64,000 nucleotides of DNA from an uncultured Acetatifactor sp. (GCF_910585425.1 NZ_CAJUCP010000001.1:111957-175956), one strand, 5' to 3'; numbered from the stretch's first letter, positions 18,165-26,758 are shown. Notes: generated by a model from the sequence alone, not told the origin. Made by a program: numbers and translations.

Positions 18165-19211
18165 ATGCAGAAGCAATTCACCAGGACCCACTCCAATATG
18201 GCAAAGGGGCTGGCCATCCTCCTGTTGCTGGCCTACCATCTATTTGAAAACGAAGAACTGATTACCTCCATGGAGGTAAACTATGCGCCCTTCTCCCTGG
18301 AGGGCTTCCTGTGCTTCTCCGGCTTCGGGAATATCTGCGTCTCCATGTTCGTGTTCCTCACGGCCTTCGGCATCGCAAGGGGCCTGGAGGGACAATGGTC
18401 CCCGGAGGGGCTGTGCTGGAAGAGCGCTTACGGCCAGGCCGCCAGGCGGTTCCTGCGGCTGATGCTGAATTTCACCATCCTGTATGCCAGCGTGAGCCTG
18501 CTGTGGTGGTACAAGTTCGATTACCAGTCCCTCTACGGGGCGGGCAAGCAGGGCGTCCTGCCGCTGCTGACGGACGCCCTGGGGCTGTCCATGTTCTTCG
18601 GCACCCCTACCCTGAACGACACCTGGTGGTATATGGAGATCGCCTATCTCCTGATCTTCCTCGTCCCGCTGCTGGCAGGGCTGGCTGAGAAGATCGGCTG
18701 GCCGATCCTGCCGCTGGCCTTCCTCCTGCCCTCCGCCGTCACCCTCCACCCGGATCTGGCGAGGTATTTCTTCGTGGCGGTCTTCGGCGTCTGCGCCGCC
18801 CGGGGACGCTGGCCCGACAGGCTGCTGGGCTTGAAGCTCCACCCTGGGCTGAAATGGCTGGCCGCGGCGGCGGGCTTCGTCCTCTGCGTCCTGATCCGGC
18901 AGAATTACATGGTGCATGAATACTACATCCATCTGATAGACGCGCCCGTCTCCCTGTTCCTGGTGCTGGCGGCAGCCGGTGTGGCGGGCCGCGTGCCTGT
19001 GCTGGGAAAGGCGCTGGCCTTTGTGGGGAAGCACTCCATGAACATCTATCTGGTGCACACCTTCTTCTACAAAATCCTCTGGAGGCCCTATATCTACAGG
19101 TTCCGGTACGCGGGGATCACCTTCCTGCTATTGCTGGCGGTATGCCTTGTGTATTCCGTGGCGCTGGAGACCGTGAAGAAGGTCACCAGGCTGGAGAGGC
19201 TGCTGCCTTAG
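18165..19211 (+). CDS. OafA/WecH-type membrane acyltransferase (acyltransferase family 3)
   Basis: A 348-residue, ten-helix protein that should O-acetylate or otherwise acylate a surface sugar. The first helix has MAKGLAILLLLAYHLF with the conserved His of the family; SMFVFLTAFGIARG follows, then WYMEIAYLLIFLVPLL and KHSMNIYLVHTFF near the end. I start it at 18165, behind GAGGGAATC. It shares a promoter with the upstream membrane protein and runs toward the opposing gene at 19236, with only 24 bp between the stops and no visible terminator. Confidence 0.88.
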   Translation: MQKQFTRTHSNMAKGLAILLLLAYHLFENEELITSMEVNYAPFSLEGFLCFSGFGNICVSMFVFLTAFGIARGLEGQWSPEGLCWKSAYGQAARRFLRLMLNFTILYASVSLLWWYKFDYQSLYGAGKQGVLPLLTDALGLSMFFGTPTLNDTWWYMEIAYLLIFLVPLLAGLAEKIGWPILPLAFLLPSAVTLHPDLARYFFVAVFGVCAARGRWPDRLLGLKLHPGLKWLAAAAGFVLCVLIRQNYMVHEYYIHLIDAPVSLFLVLAAAGVAGRVPVLGKALAFVGKHSMNIYLVHTFFYKILWRPYIYRFRYAGITFLLLLAVCLVYSVALETVKKVTRLERLLP

Positions 19212-19235
19212 CTCCCGCCTGGAGGGCCACATCCC

Positions 19236-21002
19236 TCAGTAAATCTCATACAGCGCCATCTCCCCGTCCGTGTATAGCTGCCTGTACCCGTTCTCCTCGC
19301 AGAGCCGCTCTATCTCCCCGCCCACAGGGCCGCACAGGTAGCGGCTCCGCAGGGATCCCACATGCTCCAGCACATAGTCCCTGGTACAGCAGTTGATGCC
19401 GAAGCCCTCCGGCAGCATGTACAGCAACTGCCAGGCAGTATACACCGGAGCGTCCTCTATCACGTCATTCTGCACCCATATGACTACATTTCTGTAGTTC
19501 GGCACATCCTCCCTGTCCAGCGCCAGGCTTTCATCGAACACCCTCTCCCATTCCTCCAGGGAGGCCCGCCTTTCCTCCTGCATGTATGCCACCTGGTAGT
19601 CGTAGGGGTCCGCCGCCCTGTAGATGTACAGATAGGCGAATGCCGCCCCCAGGCAGGCCGCCACACAGGCCGTCCTGCGCCAGGCCCCCTTTTCCGCCAG
19701 GGGAATCAGGAAGATCAGCGCCGCCATGAAGGTCAGCAGATGCCTGCTGCCCTCTATGGTCTTGTACATCAAAAGCAGTGCGGGCAGCATGGTCAGGAAG
19801 CAGAATGCCAGATGAGCCCTGGCCACCGCCCATCCCGCCGCAGCCCCCTGGGGGGAGTCTCCCGCGCCGGGATGCCTGTCCAAATCCTCGCCGGGATGCC
19901 TGTCGAAATCCCCGCCGGAACTCCTGTCGAGGCCCTTGCCGGAGCACCTGTCGAGACCCTTGCCGGAACTCCTGTCCAAATCCTCGCCGGGATGCCTGTC
20001 GAGACCCTTGCCGGAACGCCTGTAGGCCGCCCAGTCCCCAGCGCACTGCACCGCCAGGGCGAAAAGGCAGAGCAGGTATCCCGCGTACACGGCCCCCGTG
20101 GTATTCACCGTCCGCAGCCCCTGTTTTGCGTAAGCCATATATTCGCTGCCCTTTGTCAGGAGCTTCTCAAAGGTGAACCGCAGGCCCCCCAAAACGCCCT
20201 GCCGGAAAAAGGCCTGGATCCAGTCCGTGTAGAACAGCGGCGTGATGTATTCCGCCCCCAGATAATGGTTGATTGCTCCATACAGGCCCAGGGTCGCGCC
20301 CAGGATTGCCGCGGAACCCAGAACCCGCAGCCATCTCCCCCGGCGGCTCCCCAAAATCCAGAGCCAGCACGGCAGCAGCAGGAACAGAATCAGATAAGGA
20401 CGCATCAGAGTCATGGTACAGGACATGGCGAATAGGACGACAAGCTTGTAGTTCTTCCTGCGCCTCAGATAGTTCACCGCCGCCCCATAGAACAGAATCA
20501 CCATGGCGAAGCAGATTGCCTCCGGCATGCCGGAAAGCATATACCGGGCGAAGTTATTGTACAGGCCGAACAGCAAAGCCACCATTCCGAGCTGCCTCCA
20601 GGAGGGCCTCACCAGCCACACATACAGGAAGCACGCAAGGCTCAGCAGGAAAATATTGCAGAGAACGGGCGATGCCAGGTTCCAGCCGAACATCAGCCCC
20701 CAGATCACCCAGGGGAACACCAGCACAGGGCTCCATGCCGCGAAGGAGAGCTTCAGCGCATGGCTCTCGTTAAAGCCGAAATATCCCTGTGGATACCCGT
20801 GGCTCAGGATGCCCTCCACCTGCTTGTAGTAGAACAGCTCGTCGTTCCACTGGGAGGAGGGCAGGTACACCTCCCAGATCCAGCGCCCCTGCGCCGCGCA
20901 GTAGGCCACGCAGCAAAGCACCGGCACCAGGGCCAGCAATAGCGCCTTGAGCAATGTGGCGCGTCTGTCTTCCTTTTTCCACCAGTCCAGAAACCTCTCC
21001 AT
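19236..21002 (-). CDS. Large polytopic GT-C-like membrane protein with octapeptide repeats
   Basis: A 588-residue protein with about 11 helices and a C-terminal outer domain of about 100 residues. It is a clear paralogue of the protein at 21995-23953: both start with a short Lys/Trp-rich tail, then YLPSS, NDEL-YYKQVE, GYFGFNESHAL-LSFAAWSP and FGWNL-SPVLCN. The acidic NDE in the first outer loop suits a GT-C enzyme. Residues of about 330-380 hold six octapeptide repeats (G-LDR-P/S) in a loop. Start 21002 is behind GGAGGGCGGCTGT, 14 bp after the GT2 upstream, which probably supplies its lipid-linked donor. Confidence 0.82.
   Translation of the reverse strand: MERFLDWWKKEDRRATLLKALLLALVPVLCCVAYCAAQGRWIWEVYLPSSQWNDELFYYKQVEGILSHGYPQGYFGFNESHALKLSFAAWSPVLVFPWVIWGLMFGWNLASPVLCNIFLLSLACFLYVWLVRPSWRQLGMVALLFGLYNNFARYMLSGMPEAICFAMVILFYGAAVNYLRRRKNYKLVVLFAMSCTMTLMRPYLILFLLLPCWLWILGSRRGRWLRVLGSAAILGATLGLYGAINHYLGAEYITPLFYTDWIQAFFRQGVLGGLRFTFEKLLTKGSEYMAYAKQGLRTVNTTGAVYAGYLLCLFALAVQCAGDWAAYRRSGKGLDRHPGEDLDRSSGKGLDRCSGKGLDRSSGGDFDRHPGEDLDRHPGAGDSPQGAAAGWAVARAHLAFCFLTMLPALLLMYKTIEGSRHLLTFMAALIFLIPLAEKGAWRRTACVAACLGAAFAYLYIYRAADPYDYQVAYMQEERRASLEEWERVFDESLALDREDVPNYRNVVIWVQNDVIEDAPVYTAWQLLYMLPEGFGINCCTRDYVLEHVGSLRSRYLCGPVGGEIERLCEENGYRQLYTDGEMALYEIY
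19860..20025. repeat. In-frame 24-bp tandem repeats inside a GT-C-like gene
   Basis: About six units of 24 bp, each coding an octapeptide of the type G-x-D/G-L-D-R-x-P/S. The unit length is a multiple of three, so copy-number change would keep the frame. Confidence 0.8.
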
Positions 21003-21016
21003 ACAGCCGCCCTCCA

Positions 21017-21949
21017 TCATTCGTCCATGTTGATTCTTTCCCGGATGACATACTGGGGCGAATTGTTCAGGCTGATATAGACCCGCCCCACGTACTCCCC
21101 GATCAGCCCCAGCATCAGCATGATCATGCCCCCGAAGAACACGATGGCGGACATCAGGGAGCTGAAGCCCATGGGCACGGCAGGGTTGACCAGCCGCTTG
21201 AGGATCGTGTAGAAGCCGTAGAGGAAGCCCGCGGCCGCGCTGACCGCTCCCACGGCTGTGGCGATCCGCAGAGGCTTCACCGAGAAGGCCGTAAAGCCGT
21301 TGAACCACAGCGAGAAGAGCTTCTTGAAGGTGTACCCGGAGGCCCCCTCCTCCCGCTCCCTGTGGTCCACGGACACATTGGCGATGTTCCTGGTGGCCCG
21401 CAGCACCAGCCCGATGATATAGGGATAGGAGTTCTCATAGCGGACCATGTCCTCCACCACGAAGCGCTTGGCCGCGAAATAGCTGGAGATGTACAGATCC
21501 GCGGGCTTTCCCAGCATGGAGCGGGTCATCCGCTCGTTGACCTTGCTGCCCAGGTTCCGGAAGGCGGAGTGCTGCTTGTGGTCATATCTGGCGTACACGG
21601 CGTCATACCCCTCCTCCAGCTTGTCTATGAGCCTGTCCACCTGATCGGCCGGAGTCTGCCCGTCATCGTCCAGGCATACCACATAATCCCCGTCCGAGTG
21701 GCGCAGCCCCGCCATCAGCGCCGCGTGCTGGCCGAAGTTCCTGGCGAAGTCCATGCCCCGGATATTGTCGTGGGAGGCGCACAGGGACCGGATGGTCTCC
21801 AGCGTGCCGTCGGGGGAGCAGTCGTTCACCAGGAAGATATCGTACCTGTACTGCTCCATGGTCTTCATTTTTTCATCGATTTCCGCTATCACATGGGGGA
21901 GCGTGTGCTCCGAGCGATAGCAGGGTATCACAAAGCTGATCTTCTTCAT
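21017..21949 (-). CDS. GtrB/ArnC-like polyprenyl-phosphate glycosyltransferase
   Basis: A 310-residue GT2 enzyme with two C-terminal membrane helices. Motifs are SFVIPCYRSEHTLP, VNDCSPDGT, ARNFGQHAALMAG, VCLDDDGQTPAD for metal and nucleotide sugar, and the C-terminal LGLIGEYVGRVY with NNSPQYVIRE. It should build an undecaprenyl-phosphate sugar. It lies between two paralogous polytopic proteins (19236 and 21995), so this triplet looks like one donor maker and two outer-face transferases. GGAGTGGACAGGACAG precedes the ATG. Confidence 0.9.
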   Translation of the reverse strand: MKKISFVIPCYRSEHTLPHVIAEIDEKMKTMEQYRYDIFLVNDCSPDGTLETIRSLCASHDNIRGMDFARNFGQHAALMAGLRHSDGDYVVCLDDDGQTPADQVDRLIDKLEEGYDAVYARYDHKQHSAFRNLGSKVNERMTRSMLGKPADLYISSYFAAKRFVVEDMVRYENSYPYIIGLVLRATRNIANVSVDHREREEGASGYTFKKLFSLWFNGFTAFSVKPLRIATAVGAVSAAAGFLYGFYTILKRLVNPAVPMGFSSLMSAIVFFGGMIMLMLGLIGEYVGRVYISLNNSPQYVIRERINMDE

Positions 21950-21994
21950 CTGTCCTGTCCACTCCTTCTATTTACGCCGGCCTGTCCTTCCGGC

Positions 21995-23953
21995 TCAATA
22001 TCTCCGATATAGCACTGCGTGCTCGTTTCCGGCGATCTCTTCGTATTCCATCAGGCGGCACGCCTCCTCCACAGGCCCTCCCGGCACCACGCACAGATAC
22101 CTGCTGCGCAGCGATTGAAAGTTTTCCGTGACGTACTCCGCCGTACAGCAATTGATGCCGAAGCCCGGCGGCAGGGCGTACAGGTACTGCCAGCCCGTGT
22201 ACCTGGGGCCCTCCGGCAGTTCGTCCGACAGCACCCATATGACAGTATTGTCATAACCGGGCCCGGCATCCCCGGCCAGGGCCAGCTCCCTCTCCACATC
22301 CGCCCCGAAGCCCTCCAGGCCCAGGGCCACCGCCTCCTGGTAGAAGGTCGGCTGGTAGGCTTCAAAGGCTGCCCCGTGGTAGGAAAAGACAAAGGCGAAC
22401 GCCACGCCGGTGAGGATGGCCTTCTTCCAGTACACTGTACGCATCCTGGCAATCGGAAAGATGCCCGCCGCCAGGAAGGTCAGAAGGTGCTTGCAGCCGT
22501 CATGGAAATTGCTCATCAGCAGCAATGTGGCGGCCAGCATCGCCAGGAAGGAAAAGGCCAGATGCCCCTCCAGGGCCAGTTGCCCGCCCAGCTCCCGGCG
22601 CCTCTCCCGGAGGCTGCCGCTATCCTGGCTGCTGCCCTTCAGACTGTCGCTCCCCCGGCTGCTGACCTCCAGACTGTCACTTCCTGGGCCGTCGCTCTCT
22701 TGGCTACTGCTTCCCGGGCTGCCGCTCCCCAGAACGTCACTTCCCAGGATGTCGCTCTCCTGGCTGCTGACCTCCAGACTGTCACTCCCCCGGCTGCTGC
22801 CCTCCAGACTATCGCTTCCCAGGCTGCCGTTCTCCCGACTGCCGTCCTTCCGTCTGCCGCTCTCCCCCCCGGCCCCAAGCCTGCGCAGAGCCACGGCGTC
22901 CTTCACGCTCTGCCAAAAGAGTATCAGGAGCATCACCACATAGCAGCAGAAAATCCCCCCGGCGGGAAGCCCGCTGACCATCCCCTGCTTCATATAGCTT
23001 ACGAATTCCCGCCCGGAATAATACAGGGAACCAAACAGGTTCTTCAGTCCGCCGCCCAATCCTTTTTGGAAAAAGGCCGTGAGCCAGTCCATCCGGTAGA
23101 GAGGCCTGAAATACGCCGCCGCCAGGAAATGGCCGATCCAGGCGTAGGCCCCCAGCACCGCCGCGAAGACCGCCGCCGTGCCCAGGACGGCTCCCCACCG
23201 GATCCGGCCCTCCCCCGGCTTCCCGCCGCGGCCCGGCGCCCGGCCCTTTCCCCCCGTCCCACCAGAGTCCGCCATCCCCCGGCTCTCCCCCGCGGCGTCC
23301 CGGAAGATCCAGAAATACGCCGGAAGCAGCAGGAACAGCAGGAAATAGGGCCGCATCAGGGTAAGCAGCCCCGCCAGCGCGAACATGACGGCCAGAAGCC
23401 CGCCCCTGCGCCGCCTAAGCCACCCCGCCGCGGCCCCATAGAACACGATTGCCAGGCTCATGCAGCCGATTTCCGGCATGCCGCAGAGCATGTACCAGGA
23501 GAAGGGCATGTACAGGAAGAACAGCAGGCTGATGATGCCCGTCTGCTTCCAGTCCGGCTTCGCCAGCAGCCCGTAGAGCAGCATGGCCCCGGTCAGCAGG
23601 AACAGATTGCACAGCACCGGCGACAGCAGGTTCCAGCCGAACAAAAGCCCCCACAGCACCCAGGGCAGCATCAGCGCAGGGCTCCAGGCGGCAAAGGACA
23701 GCCTCAGGGCATGGCTTTCGTTGAAGCCGAAATACCCCCTGGGATAGCCGTACTCCAGGATAGCCTCCACCTGCTTATAGTAGATCAGCTCGTCATTGCG
23801 CTCCGAGGACGGCAGATAGACCTGGCCTATGCCCTGTCCCCTGGCGGCGCAGCAGACCAGGCAGGCGATGACAGGCAGACAGGCCAGGACCGCTGCCCGC
23901 AGACATGTCCCCCGCTCCCGTCTCCACCATGTTTTCCATCGATTCTCCTTCAT
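21995..23953 (-). CDS. Large polytopic GT-C-like membrane protein with a Ser-rich repeat loop
   Basis: A 652-residue paralogue of the protein at 19236-21002, with the same N-terminal YLPSS, NDEL-YYKQVE and GYFGFNESHAL motifs, about 11 helices and a C-terminal outer domain (WVLSDELPEGPRYTGW). Two hydrophilic inserts are foreign to the fold: a Gly-rich one (about residues 215-245) and a Ser/Gly/Asp tract (about 365-450) of some nine-residue repeats such as GSDSLEVSS. The inserts lie between helices and so probably on one membrane face. It precedes the GtrB-like gene by 45 bp. Confidence 0.82.
   Translation of the reverse strand: MKENRWKTWWRRERGTCLRAAVLACLPVIACLVCCAARGQGIGQVYLPSSERNDELIYYKQVEAILEYGYPRGYFGFNESHALRLSFAAWSPALMLPWVLWGLLFGWNLLSPVLCNLFLLTGAMLLYGLLAKPDWKQTGIISLLFFLYMPFSWYMLCGMPEIGCMSLAIVFYGAAAGWLRRRRGGLLAVMFALAGLLTLMRPYFLLFLLLPAYFWIFRDAAGESRGMADSGGTGGKGRAPGRGGKPGEGRIRWGAVLGTAAVFAAVLGAYAWIGHFLAAAYFRPLYRMDWLTAFFQKGLGGGLKNLFGSLYYSGREFVSYMKQGMVSGLPAGGIFCCYVVMLLILFWQSVKDAVALRRLGAGGESGRRKDGSRENGSLGSDSLEGSSRGSDSLEVSSQESDILGSDVLGSGSPGSSSQESDGPGSDSLEVSSRGSDSLKGSSQDSGSLRERRRELGGQLALEGHLAFSFLAMLAATLLLMSNFHDGCKHLLTFLAAGIFPIARMRTVYWKKAILTGVAFAFVFSYHGAAFEAYQPTFYQEAVALGLEGFGADVERELALAGDAGPGYDNTVIWVLSDELPEGPRYTGWQYLYALPPGFGINCCTAEYVTENFQSLRSRYLCVVPGGPVEEACRLMEYEEIAGNEHAVLYRRY
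22605..22860. repeat. In-frame 27-bp-type repeats inside a GT-C-like gene
   Basis: About nine degenerate units of roughly 27 bp code for G-S-D-S-L-E-V-S-S-like nonapeptides. This is the third GT-C gene in the window with such a tract, and the repeat sequence is unrelated in each case. Confidence 0.75.
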
Positions 23954-24006
23954 CCTGCCCTTCGCGCCTCCTGTTTCCCTCCGCAGCCTTATTTACAGTA
24001 TCCAAG

Positions 24007-24278
24007 CCTTCCCCGTCAGACATCCGCCCCACCGGGCCAAATGCCTCCCCATTGGGCCCCGGGAATCTCAGCAGATTCTGGTCCTCACGTCCGGCCTTCC
24101 CCGCCGGACAGCCGCCCCGCCGGGCCAAATGCCTCATCCATTGGGCCCCGGGCATCTCAGCAGATTCTGGCCCTCACGTCCGGCATCCCCCCGCCGGACA
24201 GCCTCTCGGCTGGCCCAAATGCCTCCCCATTGGAACCCCACCCCGGGAATCTCAGCAGATCCGGTCTCTCACGTCCGG
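24007..24278. repeat. Three-copy tandem array of about 90 bp
   Basis: Copies at about 24007-24094, 24095-24183 and 24184-24278 share CGGGCCAAATGCCTC, ATTGGGCCCCGGG, ATCTCAGCAGATTCTGG and CTCACGTCCGGC. The array fills the 315-bp spacer between the pseH-like gene and the next membrane protein gene, and its last copy contains the pseH stop. No reading frame of its own is supported. Confidence 0.85.
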
Positions 24279-24817
24279 CCTTCCCCCACCGGATCCAGCG
24301 CCGCCATCCAGATGATGTCCCGGTACTCCCCGTCGATGCGCACATCGTCCCTCAGGCAGGCCTCCTTCACGAATCCGGCCTTCTCATAGCTGCGGATGGC
24401 CTGCCCGTTCCCGGACAGCGCCCGCAGATAGATCCGGTGCAGCCTCTCCTCCTCGAAGCAGTAGCGCAGCATCAGCTTCGCCGCAGCCGTTCCCACGCCT
24501 CTCCCCCGGGCCTCCTCCTCGCCGATGAAGATGCCGTACTCCGCCTTGTTGTGCTGCCTGTCGATGTCCCGGATGTAGACGCTGCCCAGAGGCCTGTCCG
24601 TGGCAAGGTCGCAGATGATAGTCTGTACCACCTTTCCCGTCTCCACCATGTTCCGGATCCAGCTCTCATGCCCTTGCCTGGTGAATGCCTCCTGATAGAT
24701 GAAGTTCCTGCGCACCGCCTCCCGGTTTCGCCATTCCACGATCAGATCCGTATCCTCCCCTGTCATCAGGCGCAGATAGATACCCGCGTCCCTGTCAGTA
24801 TATTTCTCTCTCTCCAA
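24269..24817 (-). CDS. pseH: GNAT acetyltransferase, PseH-like
   Basis: A 182-residue acetyltransferase of the GNAT fold. It has LRLMTGEDTDLIVEWRNREAV at the N-terminus, the acetyl-CoA loop EEARGRGVGTAAAKLML (R-G-x-G) and SYEKAGFVKEACLRD near the end, typical of PseH and RimJ-like sugar N-acetyltransferases. PseH acetylates the 4-amino group of the altrose intermediate, and no other candidate for this step is in the window. The likely start is a TTG at 24817 behind GGAGAGGTGCGAA. The ATG at 24907 falls in the 162-bp repeat and would add an odd Arg-rich tail. An acetyltransferase acting on the FdtB-type product upstream is the alternative. Confidence 0.78.
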   Translation of the reverse strand: MEREKYTDRDAGIYLRLMTGEDTDLIVEWRNREAVRRNFIYQEAFTRQGHESWIRNMVETGKVVQTIICDLATDRPLGSVYIRDIDRQHNKAEYGIFIGEEEARGRGVGTAAAKLMLRYCFEEERLHRIYLRALSGNGQAIRSYEKAGFVKEACLRDDVRIDGEYRDIIWMAALDPVGEGRT

Positions 24818-24877
24818 TTCGCACCTCTCCGTTCTGCCATGCCGTGTCCGGCGGCTTATTCTGACACGCCTGTCACA

Positions 24878-25040
24878 TAGTGCCCCAATGCATGAATCCT
24901 TGAGCAATCAGCACCCGCTGCCCACCCCAGTACCGCGTTGTCGTCAGTCAACAATGCCCCGCATCGCCTCCTTCCTCCGCCTTGTCCTGGCGCGGACATC
25001 AGTCGCTGATTACTCGGGAATTCATGCACTGGTGTACTGG
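24878..25040. repeat. Dispersed 162-bp intergenic element, copy 3 of 3
   Basis: The best copy for seeing the terminal inverted repeats: the left 33 bp (ATGCATGAATCCTTGAGCAA core) and the inverted right end (GTGCATGAATTCCCGAGTAA core) match at most positions. Inside are a hairpin TGTCC-GGCGC-GGACA and the conserved GTCAGTCAACAATGCCC. It lies between the aminotransferase and pseH-like genes, in the same orientation as the other copies. Confidence 0.9.
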
Positions 25041-25078
25041 CCGAAAAGTCCCGCTGTCCTATCCGCCTCCCGCCGGCC

Positions 25079-26182
25079 TCAGCGGAAGCCGTTGCACAGC
25101 TCTATCACCCTGGCAATCTCATCCTCCCGCATCTCGGGGAACAGCGGCAGGGTCACGCAGCGCTCCGCCAGCCGCTCCGCGTTGGGGCAGTCGCCCCTCC
25201 CGTACCCCAGATGGGCATAGGCCTTCTGCAGGTGGCAGGGCACGGGATAATGCCTGTGGCACTCCACGCCCTGGTCCGCCATATATCGGATGAACCTGTC
25301 CCGCTCCTCCATCTGGACTACAAACAGATGATAAACCGATTCCGTGCAGGCGGGATGGACCTGCATCTGGATCAGGGGATTGGTGATTTCCCTCTCATAG
25401 CGCCTCCCAATCTCCTGCCGCCTGGCCGTCCACCCGGGGAGGTATTTCAGGCTCACGGACAGCACCGCGCCCTGCAGCCCCTCCAGGCGGTAATTATAGC
25501 CGATCTCATCGTGATAGTAGGCCACGTCGCAGCCCTGGTTCTTCAGCCTGGTCATATGCCTGTGATAAGCCTCCTCCCGGCAGGTGACGCTGCCGCCCTC
25601 CCCGAAGGCGTAGAGGTTCTTGCCCGGGTAGAAGCTGAAACAGGCGATATCGCCCAGCGCGCCCACGTTCCTGCCCTGAAACTTCGCGCCGTGGGCCTGG
25701 GCGCAGTCCTCCGCCACAAAGAGCCCGTGCCTGTCCGCCACCTCCCTGGCCCCCGCGTAGTCGAAGGGCTGTCCGTACAGATGGACCCCCAGTATGCCCC
25801 GGGTCCTGGGGGTGATGCGCTCCTCCAGCCGGGAGACGTCCAGCTCCCAGGTATCCGCCGTGCAGTCCGCGAACACGGGCACGGCCCCGGTATAGCTCAC
25901 CCCCCACGCCGTGGCGATGTAGGTGTTGGCCGGCACGATGACTTCGTCCCCCGGCCCCACCCCCAGCGCCAGCATGGCCAGGTGCAGCGCCGAGGTGCCG
26001 TTGTTCACGCCGCAGGCGTAAGGGACCCCCACATAGGCCGCGAACTCCCGGTCAAAGGCATCCGCGTATTTCCCGCCGGAGAAGGCAGTGTCCCGGCAGA
26101 CATTCTCTATGGCCTCCTGATATTCCTGCCTGTGGGCATCGTAGTCCCTGGTCAGGTCGATTCGTCTGATTTGTGCGCTCAT
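25079..26182 (-). CDS. FdtB/QdtB-like dTDP-3-keto-6-deoxyhexose aminotransferase
   Basis: A 367-residue PLP aminotransferase of the DegT/StrS family. Motifs are FSGGKYADAFDREFAAYVG, NNGTSALHLAMLALG, PANTYIATAWGVSY, EDCAQAHGAKF, and CFSFYPGKNLYAFGEGG with the catalytic Lys. The ending VYHLFVVQ, HYPVPCHLQKAYAHLGY and LPLFPEM is like enzymes that make dTDP-3-amino-3,6-dideoxyhexoses. It differs from both the WecE-like and PseC-like enzymes here, so a third amino sugar is implied. The start at 26182 follows AAGGGGTGTCAT. The substrate assignment is an inference from resemblance only. Confidence 0.85.
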   Translation of the reverse strand: MSAQIRRIDLTRDYDAHRQEYQEAIENVCRDTAFSGGKYADAFDREFAAYVGVPYACGVNNGTSALHLAMLALGVGPGDEVIVPANTYIATAWGVSYTGAVPVFADCTADTWELDVSRLEERITPRTRGILGVHLYGQPFDYAGAREVADRHGLFVAEDCAQAHGAKFQGRNVGALGDIACFSFYPGKNLYAFGEGGSVTCREEAYHRHMTRLKNQGCDVAYYHDEIGYNYRLEGLQGAVLSVSLKYLPGWTARRQEIGRRYEREITNPLIQMQVHPACTESVYHLFVVQMEERDRFIRYMADQGVECHRHYPVPCHLQKAYAHLGYGRGDCPNAERLAERCVTLPLFPEMREDEIARVIELCNGFR

Positions 26183-26268
26183 ATGACACCCCTTATTATA
26201 CTGCTTAACGATTTTACTTGCCGTGAAACCAGACCGCATACGCTGACTGGTTCAATCCCATGATTATA

Positions 26269-26481
26269 CTGCAGACCGCCAGGATTTACAGCGGCGTCTC
26301 CGGGAAAGTGCTTGGCTGGCGGTCTGCAGTCGGGTTGTACTGCAGACCGCCAGGATTTACAGCGGCGTCTCCAGGAAAGTGCTTGGCTGGCGGTCTGCAG
26401 TCGGGTTGTACTGCAAACCGCCAGGATTTACAGCGGCGTCTCCGGGAAAGTGCTTGGCTGGCGGTCTGCAGTCCGGTTGTA
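26269..26481. repeat. 71-bp palindromic tandem array, three copies
   Basis: Three near-identical units of exactly 71 bp start at 26269, 26340 and 26411, with a broken fourth start at 26482. Each unit begins with CTGCAGACCGCCAG and contains its exact inverse CTGGCGGTCTGCAG near the end, so each can form a hairpin with a 14-bp stem and a loop of about 33 bases. The only differences are a few substitutions. The array sits in the 561-bp spacer between an aminotransferase and a GT2 gene. Confidence 0.95.
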
Positions 26482-26704
26482 CTGCAAATTTAACCAGTGT
26501 GCAGTATAGATTACATTGGGCAGTATGCAGCGTTATGCAGCATAAGCTGCGCATCTGCCAGGCCGCCGTCATCTCCCCATAGCTTTTCCCGGCATCCCTG
26601 CGCCCGTAAAATCCATGGGCTCTGTCCCGGCATCCCCGGCTGATGCGGCTCAGATATTTTTCCGAATATATACTGACAATCACTAAAACTTGCCAAGCGA
26701 CCAG

Positions 26705-26758
26705 ACTCACGAGCGAAAGATTCCGGGGACATCGCGGCAAATTTCATCGCTCGTGAGT
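26705..26758. repeat. 12-bp perfect inverted repeat at the GT2 gene end
   Basis: ACTCACGAGCGA (26705-26716) and TCGCTCGTGAGT (26747-26758) are exact inverses, 30 bp apart. One arm is the last four codons of the GT2 gene plus part of its stop. There is no U-tract. The rest of the 26482-26704 spacer shows nothing I can name. Confidence 0.7.

Noticed and set aside
22019..24880. 953-codon open frame on the plus strand
   Set aside because: It lies antisense to two well-supported genes and across two repeat arrays, has no ribosome site or family motif, and is rich in Pro, Gln, His and Arg as expected of a GC-rich shadow frame.
24269..24907. ATG start at 24907 for the PseH-like gene
   Set aside because: It falls in the 162-bp repeat, has no ribosome site and adds an unrelated Arg-rich tail; the TTG at 24817 has GGAGAGG at good spacing.
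26269..26490. CRISPR array
   Set aside because: The 71-bp units are contiguous and nearly identical throughout, without variable spacers, and no cas gene is near.
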